Source: Nitrosomonadaceae bacterium (lineage in GTDB: Bacteria > Pseudomonadota > Gammaproteobacteria > Burkholderiales > Usitatibacteraceae). Taken from it: a DNA stretch of 21,387 bases. Made by a program: the position numbers and the translations under genes. Below the pieces are notes generated by a model, which saw nothing but the letters and a program-made list of their open reading frames with translations, was not told where the DNA came from and did no database searches. Shown here one piece after another: positions 15,505 to 21,387 of this stretch. The stretch covers positions 1 through 21,387 of the forward strand of contig JAJTHU010000023.1 in assembly GCA_021300055.1 (NCBI GenBank), given 5' to 3'. How positions within the stretch are numbered: the first letter of the stretch is position 1; each line of letters starts with the position of its first letter.

Positions 15505-16242
15505 CTAATGAGCAAGGATCTTGGACAAAAAGTCTTGTGTACGAGGCTTGCGTGGTGTGTTGAAGAACTCATCCTTGCTGCAGTCTTCAAGAATTGTGCC
15601 GCCTTTTTCCATGAAGATGACACGATCTGCAACCTTGCGTGCAAACCCCATTTCGTGCGTCACGCACATCATGGTCATTCCTTCGTGTGCCAGTTCGACC
15701 ATGACATCCAGCACTTCATTGATCATCTCGGGGTCGAGCGCGGACGTCGGCTCGTCGAAGAGCATGGCAATGGGGTCCATCGAGAGCGCACGAGCGATCG
15801 CGACGCGCTGTTGCTGACCACCGGAAAGCTGCGCAGGATACTTGTCTTTGTGCTCGATCAGTCCCACGCGATCGAGTAGCTTGAGTCCTTTGTCGTGCGC
15901 CTCATCTGCAGTGCGTCCCAGTACCTTCTCTTGGGCAATGCAAAGATTCTTCGTCACGCTCATGTGCGGGAATAATTCGAAGTTTTGAAACACCATACCC
16001 ACTCGCGAGCGAAGTTTGGCCAGGTCTGTGTCCTTGCCACCTACAGATAGGCCATCGACGATGATCTCGCCCTTCTGAAAAGGCTCAAGGCCATTCACGG
16101 TTTTGATGAGTGTCGATTTGCCCGACCCCGACGGGCCGCAAACTACCACTACCTCACCCTTCGCAACTGTTGTGGTGCAATCCACAAGCACCTGTTTTTC
16201 GCCGTACCACTTCGAAACGCCTTTGATATCAATCATTACCAT
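15505..16242 (-). CDS. gltL: Glutamate/aspartate ABC importer ATP-binding protein
   Basis: Cytoplasmic ATPase of the acidic amino acid importer. The 245 residues carry Walker A GPSGSGKS (about 36-43), the Q-loop in GMVFQNFELFPHM (82-94), the signature LSGGQQQRVAIARAL (139-153), Walker B MLFDEPTSALD (160-170) and the switch histidine in CVTHEMGF (about 196). The QNFELFPHMSVTKN run is typical of polar amino acid transporters of the GltL/GlnQ group. Two ATGs six bases apart (16242, 16236) share the ribosome binding site AGGTGA; it lies three bases before the first and nine before the second, so either may be used. The gene follows gltK after 72 bp that hold a small hairpin. Confidence 0.94.
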   Translation of the reverse strand: MVMIDIKGVSKWYGEKQVLVDCTTTVAKGEVVVVCGPSGSGKSTLIKTVNGLEPFQKGEIIVDGLSVGGKDTDLAKLRSRVGMVFQNFELFPHMSVTKNLCIAQEKVLGRTADEAHDKGLKLLDRVGLIEHKDKYPAQLSGGQQQRVAIARALSMDPIAMLFDEPTSALDPEMINEVLDVMVELAHEGMTMMCVTHEMGFARKVADRVIFMEKGGTILEDCSKDEFFNTPRKPRTQDFLSKILAH

Positions 16243-16287
16243 GAATCACCTAATTCGTAGAGAAGCAATCAACAATCGTTCTGCGCT

Positions 16288-16312
16288 TGCGTGTTGAAGA
16301 AAATCACACGCA
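16288..16312 (-). repeat. Hairpin between gltK and gltL
   Basis: TGCGTG (16288-16293) pairs with CACGCA (16307-16312). A bulged T and a further TGA/TCA pair (16295-16297 with 16304-16306) close a six-base loop. It begins two bases after the gltK stop codon. On the minus strand no run of T follows it, so it is not an intrinsic terminator; a role in mRNA stability or relative expression of gltK and gltL is possible. Confidence 0.4.
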
Positions 16313-16314
16313 GG

Positions 16315-17001
16315 TCACGTTCGCCCAACATCCATACGCTCTTGGAGTCGCTTGACCACGCGGGATAATGAGAAACAGATCACTAAGTAGACCAGCGCCA
16401 CGAATAGGTAGAGCTCAACAACGCGGCCACTGATTTGCCCCGCCGTGCTCGCGGCACCCAAGAAGTCCTTTAAGCCGACCACGTAAACGAGTGATGTATC
16501 TTGGAACAAGATGATCGCTTGCGTCAGCATGATTGGCAGCATGTTGCGGAACGCCTGCGGCAGTACGACGTTACCCATGGCTTGCCAGTAGTTCATACCA
16601 AGCGCGTAAGCTGCCCATGGCTGGCCGCGAGGAATGGACTGAATACCGGCGCGAATGATCTCTGAGAAGTAGGCAGATTCAACCAAGATGAATGCGATCA
16701 CCGCTGACCAAAACGGCCCAATCGCTTCGCCTTGCTCGCCCGTGAATGCACCGACAATCTTAGGTGTGAGGAAGTAGAACCAAAAGATCGCCATGATGAA
16801 GGGAATGGCACGAATGGCGTCCACCAGCCACTGCGAGGGCTTTCGCAAGATCCACCAACTCGAGAGCCGCGCCATGGCCAGCAGGGTACCGAAGAAAATA
16901 CCGCCGACCAGTGCAATTGCGAAGAGCTTCAGAGAAAGCACCATTCCCTTCCAGAGCAGAGGAAGGTTCTTGATGACAATGTTCCAATCGAGTTCTAGCA
17001 T
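16315..17001 (-). CDS. gltK: Glutamate/aspartate ABC importer permease
   Basis: Inner-membrane permease of the acidic amino acid importer, 228 residues. It starts MLELDWNIVIKNLPLLWKGM, which matches GltK-type proteins, and has about five membrane helices. The cytoplasmic EAA loop that docks on the ATPase is seen in SIPRGQPWAAYALGMNYWQA. The frame runs up to a TTG at 17007, but the ATG at 16999-17001 is preferred: a strong GGAGGG lies eight bases upstream of it. Start and gltJ stop (17004-17006) are two bases apart, so the two permeases are translationally coupled. Confidence 0.93.
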   Translation of the reverse strand: MLELDWNIVIKNLPLLWKGMVLSLKLFAIALVGGIFFGTLLAMARLSSWWILRKPSQWLVDAIRAIPFIMAIFWFYFLTPKIVGAFTGEQGEAIGPFWSAVIAFILVESAYFSEIIRAGIQSIPRGQPWAAYALGMNYWQAMGNVVLPQAFRNMLPIMLTQAIILFQDTSLVYVVGLKDFLGAASTAGQISGRVVELYLFVALVYLVICFSLSRVVKRLQERMDVGRT

Positions 17002-17003
17002 GA

Positions 17004-17774
17004 TCAATGCCCTCCCTGAGACACGTAGCCAGGCACGGCGACGCGCTTTTCGAGCAGGCGCATACAGAAGATCACGGTCATCGTGATGACGATGTAAACC
17101 GCCGTTGCGACGATGAAAGTTGGGAAGGTTTGAAACGTGTACTCGTTGATTTGGCGTGCTTGCGCGGTCAGTTCAAGCACACCAATAACAAGCGCCGTCG
17201 AAGAGTTCTTAAAGATGGTCAGGAATTCAGAAGTCATCGGCGGAATAATCAAGCGAAACGCCATTGGCAGCAGCACGTGGCGATATACCTGAGGCAAGGT
17301 AAATCCCATCGCGAGGCCGGCATTGGTTTGTCCGCGTGGCAGGGACTGAATACCGGAGCGAACCTGCTCAGCAACGCGCGAGGCTGTGTACAGCCCAAGG
17401 CAGATGACGGCTGCCGTAAATTCCCAGAGACTGAACTGCGCAAACGGTAGCGTTAACAGGTATGGGTAGGTCTGCTTGAGCCAATCTCCCATCGCCGTGG
17501 GGATGAGCTCCGGCATCACGAAATACCAGAGGAACATCTGCACAAGCAGCGGGATATTGCGGAAGATGTCGACGTAGATGGTGGCAGGCACGCTGAGCCA
17601 CTTGATCGGCGTCGTCCGCATGACCCCGAGCACCGCGCCGAGCGAGAAGGCGATCACCCAGGCACAAATCGAAACGATGAGGGTCCACAAGACACCGGAC
17701 GCCAGCCAACCCAAATAGGTCATGCCGCCGGACGGGGCTTTCTCCAAAAAGAAAGCAAAGTTAAGCCAATCCAT
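17004..17774 (-). CDS. gltJ: Glutamate/aspartate ABC importer permease
   Basis: The second inner-membrane permease of the importer, 256 residues, expected to form a heterodimer with GltK. It has an N-terminal amphipathic lead, helices beginning with the region around WLASGVLWTLIVSICAWVIA, the family stretch YVDIFRNIPLLVQMFLWYF, and an EAA loop in SLPRGQTNAGLAMGFTLPQV. It is slightly longer than GltK because of a loop near residues 90-115 (MPELIPTAMGDWLKQTYP), as in other GltJ proteins. The ATG at 17772-17774 has a good GGGAGAAA ribosome binding site. Upstream lies a 277 bp gap with a strong terminator after gltI. Confidence 0.93.
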   Translation of the reverse strand: MDWLNFAFFLEKAPSGGMTYLGWLASGVLWTLIVSICAWVIAFSLGAVLGVMRTTPIKWLSVPATIYVDIFRNIPLLVQMFLWYFVMPELIPTAMGDWLKQTYPYLLTLPFAQFSLWEFTAAVICLGLYTASRVAEQVRSGIQSLPRGQTNAGLAMGFTLPQVYRHVLLPMAFRLIIPPMTSEFLTIFKNSSTALVIGVLELTAQARQINEYTFQTFPTFIVATAVYIVITMTVIFCMRLLEKRVAVPGYVSQGGH

Positions 17775-17951
17775 TCTGATCTTTCTCCCTGATCGAACAG
17801 TGCAGCGGTGGGGAACGCCTAGTGGTGTCTTCGTCCCCTTGAAATCTTGAGCTCCAACACATCGGTCGCGCCTATGTGACGGCGCGGGGGAGCCCTACAT
17901 GGCGAGAGTACTCAAATAAAGCGCGCCAAGCAAGCGTTTGCGTTGGTGGCT

Positions 17952-17989
17952 AACAAACAAACAAAAGGGGAGCCAGTGATTGGCTCCCC
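17952..17989 (-). terminator. Intrinsic terminator between gltI and gltJ
   Basis: A perfect 9-bp GC-rich stem GGGGAGCCA / TGGCTCCCC (17967-17975 and 17981-17989) with a five-base loop is followed, on the minus strand, by TTTTGTTTGTTTGTT. It lies 62 bases past the gltI stop and about 180 bases before gltJ. Inference: most transcripts stop here, leaving much binding-protein mRNA and less permease/ATPase mRNA. The rest of the gap towards gltJ (17775-17951) shows no convincing promoter; a short GCGCC/GGCGC pair (17868-17872 and 17881-17885) is its only visible structure. Confidence 0.88.
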
Positions 17990-18010
17990 TTCGGCTGGCT
18001 CGTAGCTAAC

Positions 18011-18043
18011 GCTATCGAGAATAGTCTCTGCGATAGCGATAGC
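18011..18043 (-). repeat. Inverted repeat in the gltI 3' untranslated region
   Basis: GCTATCG (18011-18017) pairs with CGATAGC (18031-18037), and a second, overlapping copy of CGATAGC follows at 18037-18043. The stem lies between the gltI stop (18052) and the terminator. It may protect the 3' end of the gltI mRNA or offer two alternative foldings. No protein-binding role is evident. Confidence 0.45.
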
Positions 18044-18051
18044 AGCGCGAT

Positions 18052-18951
18052 TTACTCGGGAAGTGCTTGCAACTGGAAGCCGGCCTTCAACAACGGGCTC
18101 ATTGGCATACCGATGACGGCGCCGTCAGGCAGTTTGTTGACGAACCACTTGTCGTAGATCTTGTTGATCTCGCCAGAGCGCATCAGACCAGCGATTGCAC
18201 GGTTCACAACAACGCCGAAGTCAGCGTCGCCCTTGCGGTACATGATGCCGTATGGATCGTAGGAGAGGTAATCGCCGACAACATCAAGCTCTTTTGGCTT
18301 CGCTGCTTTGGCGATTTGGCCGTAAAGAAGCACGTCGTCCATTGCGAAGGCGGCGGCACGACCAGAGATCACGGTCAGAGCTGATTCGGCATGGTCTTTG
18401 GCGTTCAGGAACTTGATGTTCAGGTTCTCTTTGTCGGAAAGCGCCTTAATCACGCGTTCGTTGGTGGTGCCCTGGGTGACGACCACGGTCTTGCCCTTGA
18501 GGTCTTTGTAGCTCTTGATCTTGGACGACTTCTTGACCAGTAGTTTGGTGCCCGTCACGAAGGTGATTGGCGCGAAGGCGACTTGCTTCTGGCGCGTCAG
18601 GTTGTTCGTGGTGGAACCGCACTCGAGGTCGATGGTGCCGTTAGACATGAGCGGGATGCGCGTCTGCGAGGTCACTGGGTTCATCTTGACTTCAAGATTG
18701 GTCAGTGCGAGCTCTTTCTTGACCTCTTCGACGATCGCCATGCAAAGGTCCATCGAGTAGCCGATTGGCTTTTGCTTGTCATCTAGGTACGAGAAAGGCA
18801 CCGAAGACTCACGATGTCCGATAGTGATGGAGCCGGAATCCTTAATTTTCTTCAGTGTCCCGGTCAGTTCCTGCGAGGCAGCTGGACCTGCCAAGATGAA
18901 GCCGGCGACGAGTGCTGTCGCGAGCTTTGAGAGTTGCTTGAATTGGGTCAT
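18052..18951 (-). CDS. gltI: Periplasmic glutamate/aspartate-binding protein
   Basis: Solute-binding protein that delivers glutamate and aspartate to GltJKL, 299 residues. The signal peptide is about 27 residues (MTQFKQLSKLATALVAGFIL, then an AxA-type end before ELTGTL). The mature part shows the GltI hallmarks GHRESSVPFSYLDDKQKPIG, a LECGSTTNN motif with ligand-contacting Ser/Thr, RQKQVAFAPITFV, KGKTVVVTQGTTNE and FAMDDVLL, much as in E. coli GltI. The cysteines in DLCMAI and LECG could form a disulfide. The start has the strongest ribosome binding site in the window, GAGGAG (18959-18964), seven bases upstream. Reading order is gltI, terminator, gltJ, gltK, gltL. Confidence 0.95.
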   Translation of the reverse strand: MTQFKQLSKLATALVAGFILAGPAASQELTGTLKKIKDSGSITIGHRESSVPFSYLDDKQKPIGYSMDLCMAIVEEVKKELALTNLEVKMNPVTSQTRIPLMSNGTIDLECGSTTNNLTRQKQVAFAPITFVTGTKLLVKKSSKIKSYKDLKGKTVVVTQGTTNERVIKALSDKENLNIKFLNAKDHAESALTVISGRAAAFAMDDVLLYGQIAKAAKPKELDVVGDYLSYDPYGIMYRKGDADFGVVVNRAIAGLMRSGEINKIYDKWFVNKLPDGAVIGMPMSPLLKAGFQLQALPE

Positions 18952-19019
18952 TTGTGAGCTCCTCGGTAAGGTAGTTCAATCAGGTCAAGCCCATAAAGTC
19001 CGTTCCTGCTTGTAGGTTT

Positions 19020-19041
19020 CGCATCGGCGATCTGCGATGCG
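19020..19041. repeat. Palindrome in the gltI upstream region
   Basis: CGCATCG (19020-19026) and CGATGCG (19035-19041) are perfect inverted arms around eight bases. The site lies about 70 bp upstream of the gltI start, a place fit for an operator or an RNA hairpin in the leader. The rest of the 268 bp gap between gltI and sixA (18952-19219) shows no convincing -35/-10 pair for gltI; the regulator, if any, is unknown. Confidence 0.35.
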
Positions 19042-19182
19042 CATTCATGCAGTAGGAACTAGCAAAGGCTCGGGCAGCATTAGCACCGAGGTTGAGTTTA
19101 CAAGGTTTCGCCTCTAGCGGAGTCTCCCACGCAAAGAGTGAGCGCTGGGGCGGGTCTGGCAACCACTGGGGACGCCATAGGC

Positions 19183-19188
19183 CATAAT
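19183..19188 (+). promoter_or_regulatory. Candidate -10 box for sixA
   Basis: CATAAT (five of six matches) lies 31 bp before the sixA ATG and would give a leader of about 25 bases. No good -35 is found at the usual spacing. A tandem GCCATA repeat overlaps the area. Confidence 0.25.
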
Positions 19189-19219
19189 TTGCGACTCAAG
19201 AAGCACCGGATCGGACCAT

Positions 19220-19702
19220 ATGCAGCTCATTCTCTGGCGCCACGCCGAAGCAGAAGATCTCGCCAAGACTGACTTGGCGCGCGCGCTCACGCCAAAAGGG
19301 CGCCGCCAGGCCGACGCAGTTGGCAAGTGGCTGCGCGCGAGTCTCGGCCCGGAACTCAGCCAGTGGCGAATTCTGGCGAGTCCTGCCGTGCGTACCCAAC
19401 AGACGGCGCAAGCGCTCGGCTGTCCTTTTGAGACGGTGAACGAGATCGCGCCTGATGCGCCAGCCAGCGCAGTGCTCGCTGCCGCTGGGTGGCCTTCCGC
19501 GCCGCAGCCAGCCATCGTTGTCGGGCACCAGCCAACGTTGGGCATGGTAGCGGCGCACCTGATGCACGGCGAGGAGGGTTACGTCAGCGTGAAGAAAGGA
19601 GCCATCTGGTGGTTTGAGACGCGTATCCGCGAAGGGGTGGGGCAGACCGTTCTCAAAACCATGCTTACACCGGAGAGCATTCTTAACATCTCTCCTGACT
19701 AG
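19220..19702 (+). CDS. sixA: Phosphohistidine phosphatase SixA-like
   Basis: A 160-residue histidine phosphatase superfamily protein of SixA type, which removes phosphate from phosphohistidine in signalling or phosphotransfer proteins. The catalytic RHG-like motif is at the very start, LILWRHAEAED (Arg 7, His 8). The second arginine is in ASPAVRTQQTA (about residue 58), and the second histidine in VVGHQPTLG (about 103). The four catalytic residues are present, and the length equals E. coli SixA (161). The ATG at 19220 has only a weak ribosome binding site. It converges on ppx with 22 bp between stop codons. Substrate proteins are not evident from context. Confidence 0.9.
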   Translation: MQLILWRHAEAEDLAKTDLARALTPKGRRQADAVGKWLRASLGPELSQWRILASPAVRTQQTAQALGCPFETVNEIAPDAPASAVLAAAGWPSAPQPAIVVGHQPTLGMVAAHLMHGEEGYVSVKKGAIWWFETRIREGVGQTVLKTMLTPESILNISPD

Positions 19703-19728
19703 CGAGGCGCAGCGGCGAAGCTCGCTAG
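19699..19728. terminator. Inverted repeat joining the sixA and ppx stop codons
   Basis: CTAGCGAG (19699-19706) and CTCGCTAG (19721-19728) are perfect 8-bp arms around 14 bases. The TAG stop of sixA (19700-19702) lies in the left arm, and the TAG stop of ppx (19725-19727 on the minus strand) in the right arm. The hairpin could form in both transcripts. Neither side has a T-run, so it may block 3' exonucleases or cause weak bidirectional termination rather than act as a standard terminator. Confidence 0.45.
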
Positions 19729-21266
19729 ACGGCGCTGGCGCGGGTGACGCTAAGCGTGGCTTGGAGGCCTCGCCATTCCTCGACCTCTTGTTGCAACTCG
19801 TAGTCGGTCAGATCATGCGCGGCTAGCCACGCAGCATCTACTTCGAGTTCGAAGCTCCGCACATCCTTGAGTCTGGCGAGTTTGAACAACTTGCTTGCCA
19901 CCGGACGGCGGCTGCGCGAAAGCAGTACCGCGAGTCGCAAGCATAGTGCTTCGGCCAGCGCATCATCAGCAAGTGCGCCATCGACCAACAACTTTGAGAG
20001 CTTGCCACGCTGAGCGATGACCAAGCGCGCCAAAGACGCTTGTTCGCGTTTTGAAAACCCTGGCATGTCGGCGTTAGCAAGGATATAGGCCGAGTGCTTG
20101 TGGAAACCCGCTTGCGCGACCGCCATTCCAATCTCGTGTAACTCAGCCGCCCAAGCGAGGCGTCGGCGCGCGCCTTGGAAAGCGACCGAGGTCGTGTCCT
20201 GACCCGCGCTGATCTGGTCGAACAAGCTTAGCGCGAGGCCGCGAACGCGCTGCGCCTGCGATGGGTCAGCGTGATAACGACGGGCGAAGTGCTGGACAGT
20301 GACCTCGCGGATGTCAGCGTGCTGCACGCGCCCCAGACGCCCGAGCATGTCATGGAGTACGCCGTCTCTGAGTGCGGTGTCGACCGCGTGCATCTCGGTG
20401 ATATTGAGTTCCTCAAACGCAGTCAGCATGATCGCCAGACCACCAGCCAAGACTGGAAGTCGGTCCGGCTTTAGCGCCAACCCTAGGCTATCGAAATTGC
20501 CGGCTTTGATGGCGCGGTCTCTTAGCCACTCGAGACCTGCTCGATTGATGCCGCCTCCGGAGAGCCCCGCCTCGGCGATGACATTAGCGAGTGCTTTGGC
20601 GGTGCCTGATGACCCATATGCCTCTCGCCAACCTTCGCGCGCAAAGGCGGCGCGAATTTGTTCAACCTCCTTCCGAGCCGCGAGCTGCGCGTCTTTGAAG
20701 CGACGTTTGTCGACGAGTCCAGACTCGAAGTATCGGCTTGAATAACTTACACAGCCCATATATAGGCTGTCCATGAGCTTGGGCTTCAAGCGGTAGCCAA
20801 TGATGAACTCGGTGGAGCCGCCGCCGATGTCGATGACGAGCCGGTTGTGGGTCGCTAGGGGCAGACTCTTCGAAACGCCGAGGTAAATCAAACGAGCCTC
20901 TTCGCGTCCAGCGATTACCTCGATTGGGTAACCAAGGATGGTTTCTGCTTCACGGACAAACTCGTGAGCGTTCTTGGCCACCCGTAGCGCATTGGTTCCG
21001 ACCACTCTGACGCGGTCGCGGGGCATGCCACGAAGTCGCTCTGCGAAAAGCCGTAGCGTGGCAAATGCGCGCTCAGCCGTCTTGACGTCAATGCTCTTTT
21101 CGGCCGTAACCCCCGCTCCTAAGCGGACAGTCTCCTTGAGCGCGTCGAGCGGATAAAGGCTCGAGTCGACGGCGCGTGCGATTTGGAGATGAAAGCTGTT
21201 CGAGCCAAGGTCGACAGCTGCGTAGATATCGAGCGACATGCCTGATTGGGATGAATTGGCCGACAT
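19725..21266 (-). CDS. ppx: Exopolyphosphatase, Ppx/GppA family
   Basis: Degrades inorganic polyphosphate from its ends; some relatives hydrolyse pppGpp instead. The protein has 513 residues (E. coli Ppx has 513). The actin-like ATPase fold shows the phosphate-1 loop AVDLGSNSFHL (about residues 17-27), RVVGTNALRVAKN (87-99), EVIAGREEARLIYLG (116-130) and the second phosphate loop DIGGGSTEF (146-154). The C-terminal half contains an HD-like helical domain (LHEIGMAV). The frame is open to 21329, but the ATG at 21264-21266 gives the expected length; another ATG at 21237-21239 is possible, and neither has a Shine-Dalgarno. Confidence 0.95.
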   Translation of the reverse strand: MSANSSQSGMSLDIYAAVDLGSNSFHLQIARAVDSSLYPLDALKETVRLGAGVTAEKSIDVKTAERAFATLRLFAERLRGMPRDRVRVVGTNALRVAKNAHEFVREAETILGYPIEVIAGREEARLIYLGVSKSLPLATHNRLVIDIGGGSTEFIIGYRLKPKLMDSLYMGCVSYSSRYFESGLVDKRRFKDAQLAARKEVEQIRAAFAREGWREAYGSSGTAKALANVIAEAGLSGGGINRAGLEWLRDRAIKAGNFDSLGLALKPDRLPVLAGGLAIMLTAFEELNITEMHAVDTALRDGVLHDMLGRLGRVQHADIREVTVQHFARRYHADPSQAQRVRGLALSLFDQISAGQDTTSVAFQGARRRLAWAAELHEIGMAVAQAGFHKHSAYILANADMPGFSKREQASLARLVIAQRGKLSKLLVDGALADDALAEALCLRLAVLLSRSRRPVASKLFKLARLKDVRSFELEVDAAWLAAHDLTDYELQQEVEEWRGLQATLSVTRASAV

Positions 21267-21330
21267 TTTGGCACGCCGGGCGGAAACTTCTTGCGGCGAT
21301 GCTGTCAAAATTCTGCAACACACGTGCAAT

Positions 21331-21387
21331 ATGGTGTCAGGTCGTCAGCGTTCGCGCTGCCCAAAACCAAGCAAGACCGAGAAAGCT
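21331..21387 (+). CDS. Possible start of a divergent gene, cut by the right edge
   Basis: From the ATG at 21331 the plus strand stays open for 19 codons to the edge, reading MVSGRQRSRCPKPSKTEKA. There is no Shine-Dalgarno and no recognisable domain. Polyphosphate kinase genes often lie next to ppx, and their N-termini are variable and basic, so ppk is a guess from context only. A chance open stretch of this length is entirely possible. Confidence 0.15.
   Translation, partial: MVSGRQRSRCPKPSKTEKA

Noticed and set aside
17900..17935. Possible sigma-54 promoter before gltJ (TTGGCGCG with a TTTGAG downstream)
   Set aside because: The invariant GC of the -12 element is replaced by GA.
1..21387. 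CRISPR array, tRNA or rRNA gene, mobile element, prophage or defence island
   Set aside because: No regularly spaced repeats, tRNA-like folds, transposase or integrase motifs, or compositional break were seen; all genes belong to familiar chromosomal families.

Overview
The window is an ordinary-looking, gene-dense stretch of a GC-rich Gram-negative chromosome. The organism is most likely a betaproteobacterium of the Burkholderiales type. The evidence is the gene order lolC-lolD / RpfE-like phosphoglycerate mutase-recJ-prfB-lysS, the MoxR-DUF58-TgpA set, the sixA/ppx pair and a GltIJKL importer. This placement comes from protein family resemblance and gene order read by eye, not from a search.

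Layout. Positions 1-7050 are all on the minus strand. Read in the direction of transcription they are an RpfE-like phosphoglycerate mutase homologue overlapping recJ (5986-7050, 4271-5989), then prfB, a PNPOx-like flavoprotein, lysS and a class V aminotransferase cut by the left edge. prfB (3053-4157) has the classic in-frame TGA and +1 programmed frameshift, so it is one gene in two frames. lolC and lolD (7151-9123, plus strand) diverge from the RpfE-like gene over about 100 bp. A minus-strand set covers 9161-13784: moxR, a small DUF4124 secreted protein, DUF58, and the TgpA-type transglutaminase. A histone-deacetylase-family gene (13872-14816, plus) diverges from moxR and converges on upp with one base between them. 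Positions 15505-18951 hold a complete glutamate/aspartate ABC importer (gltI, then a strong terminator, then gltJ-gltK-gltL). sixA (plus) and ppx (minus) close the window as a convergent pair whose two stop codons lie inside one inverted repeat.

How the genes work together. The left block is translation and DNA repair (lysyl-tRNA synthetase, release factor 2, RecJ nuclease). lolCD exports lipoproteins to the outer membrane. MoxR-DUF58-TgpA is a recurrent envelope-associated set of unclear role. gltIJKL imports acidic amino acids, and upp salvages uracil. ppx and sixA act on polyphosphate and phosphohistidine.

I saw no CRISPR array, tRNA, rRNA, insertion sequence, phage gene or defence system, and nothing I would call an undescribed system. 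The points worth a second look are mostly regulatory: the recoding site in prfB, the terminator inside the glt operon, the stop-codon inverted repeat between sixA and ppx, candidate leaderless starts, and the DUF4124 gene inside the moxR set. No gap without a gene exceeds 300 bp. The two longest are 17775-18051 and 18952-19219, and both are described in the feature list.
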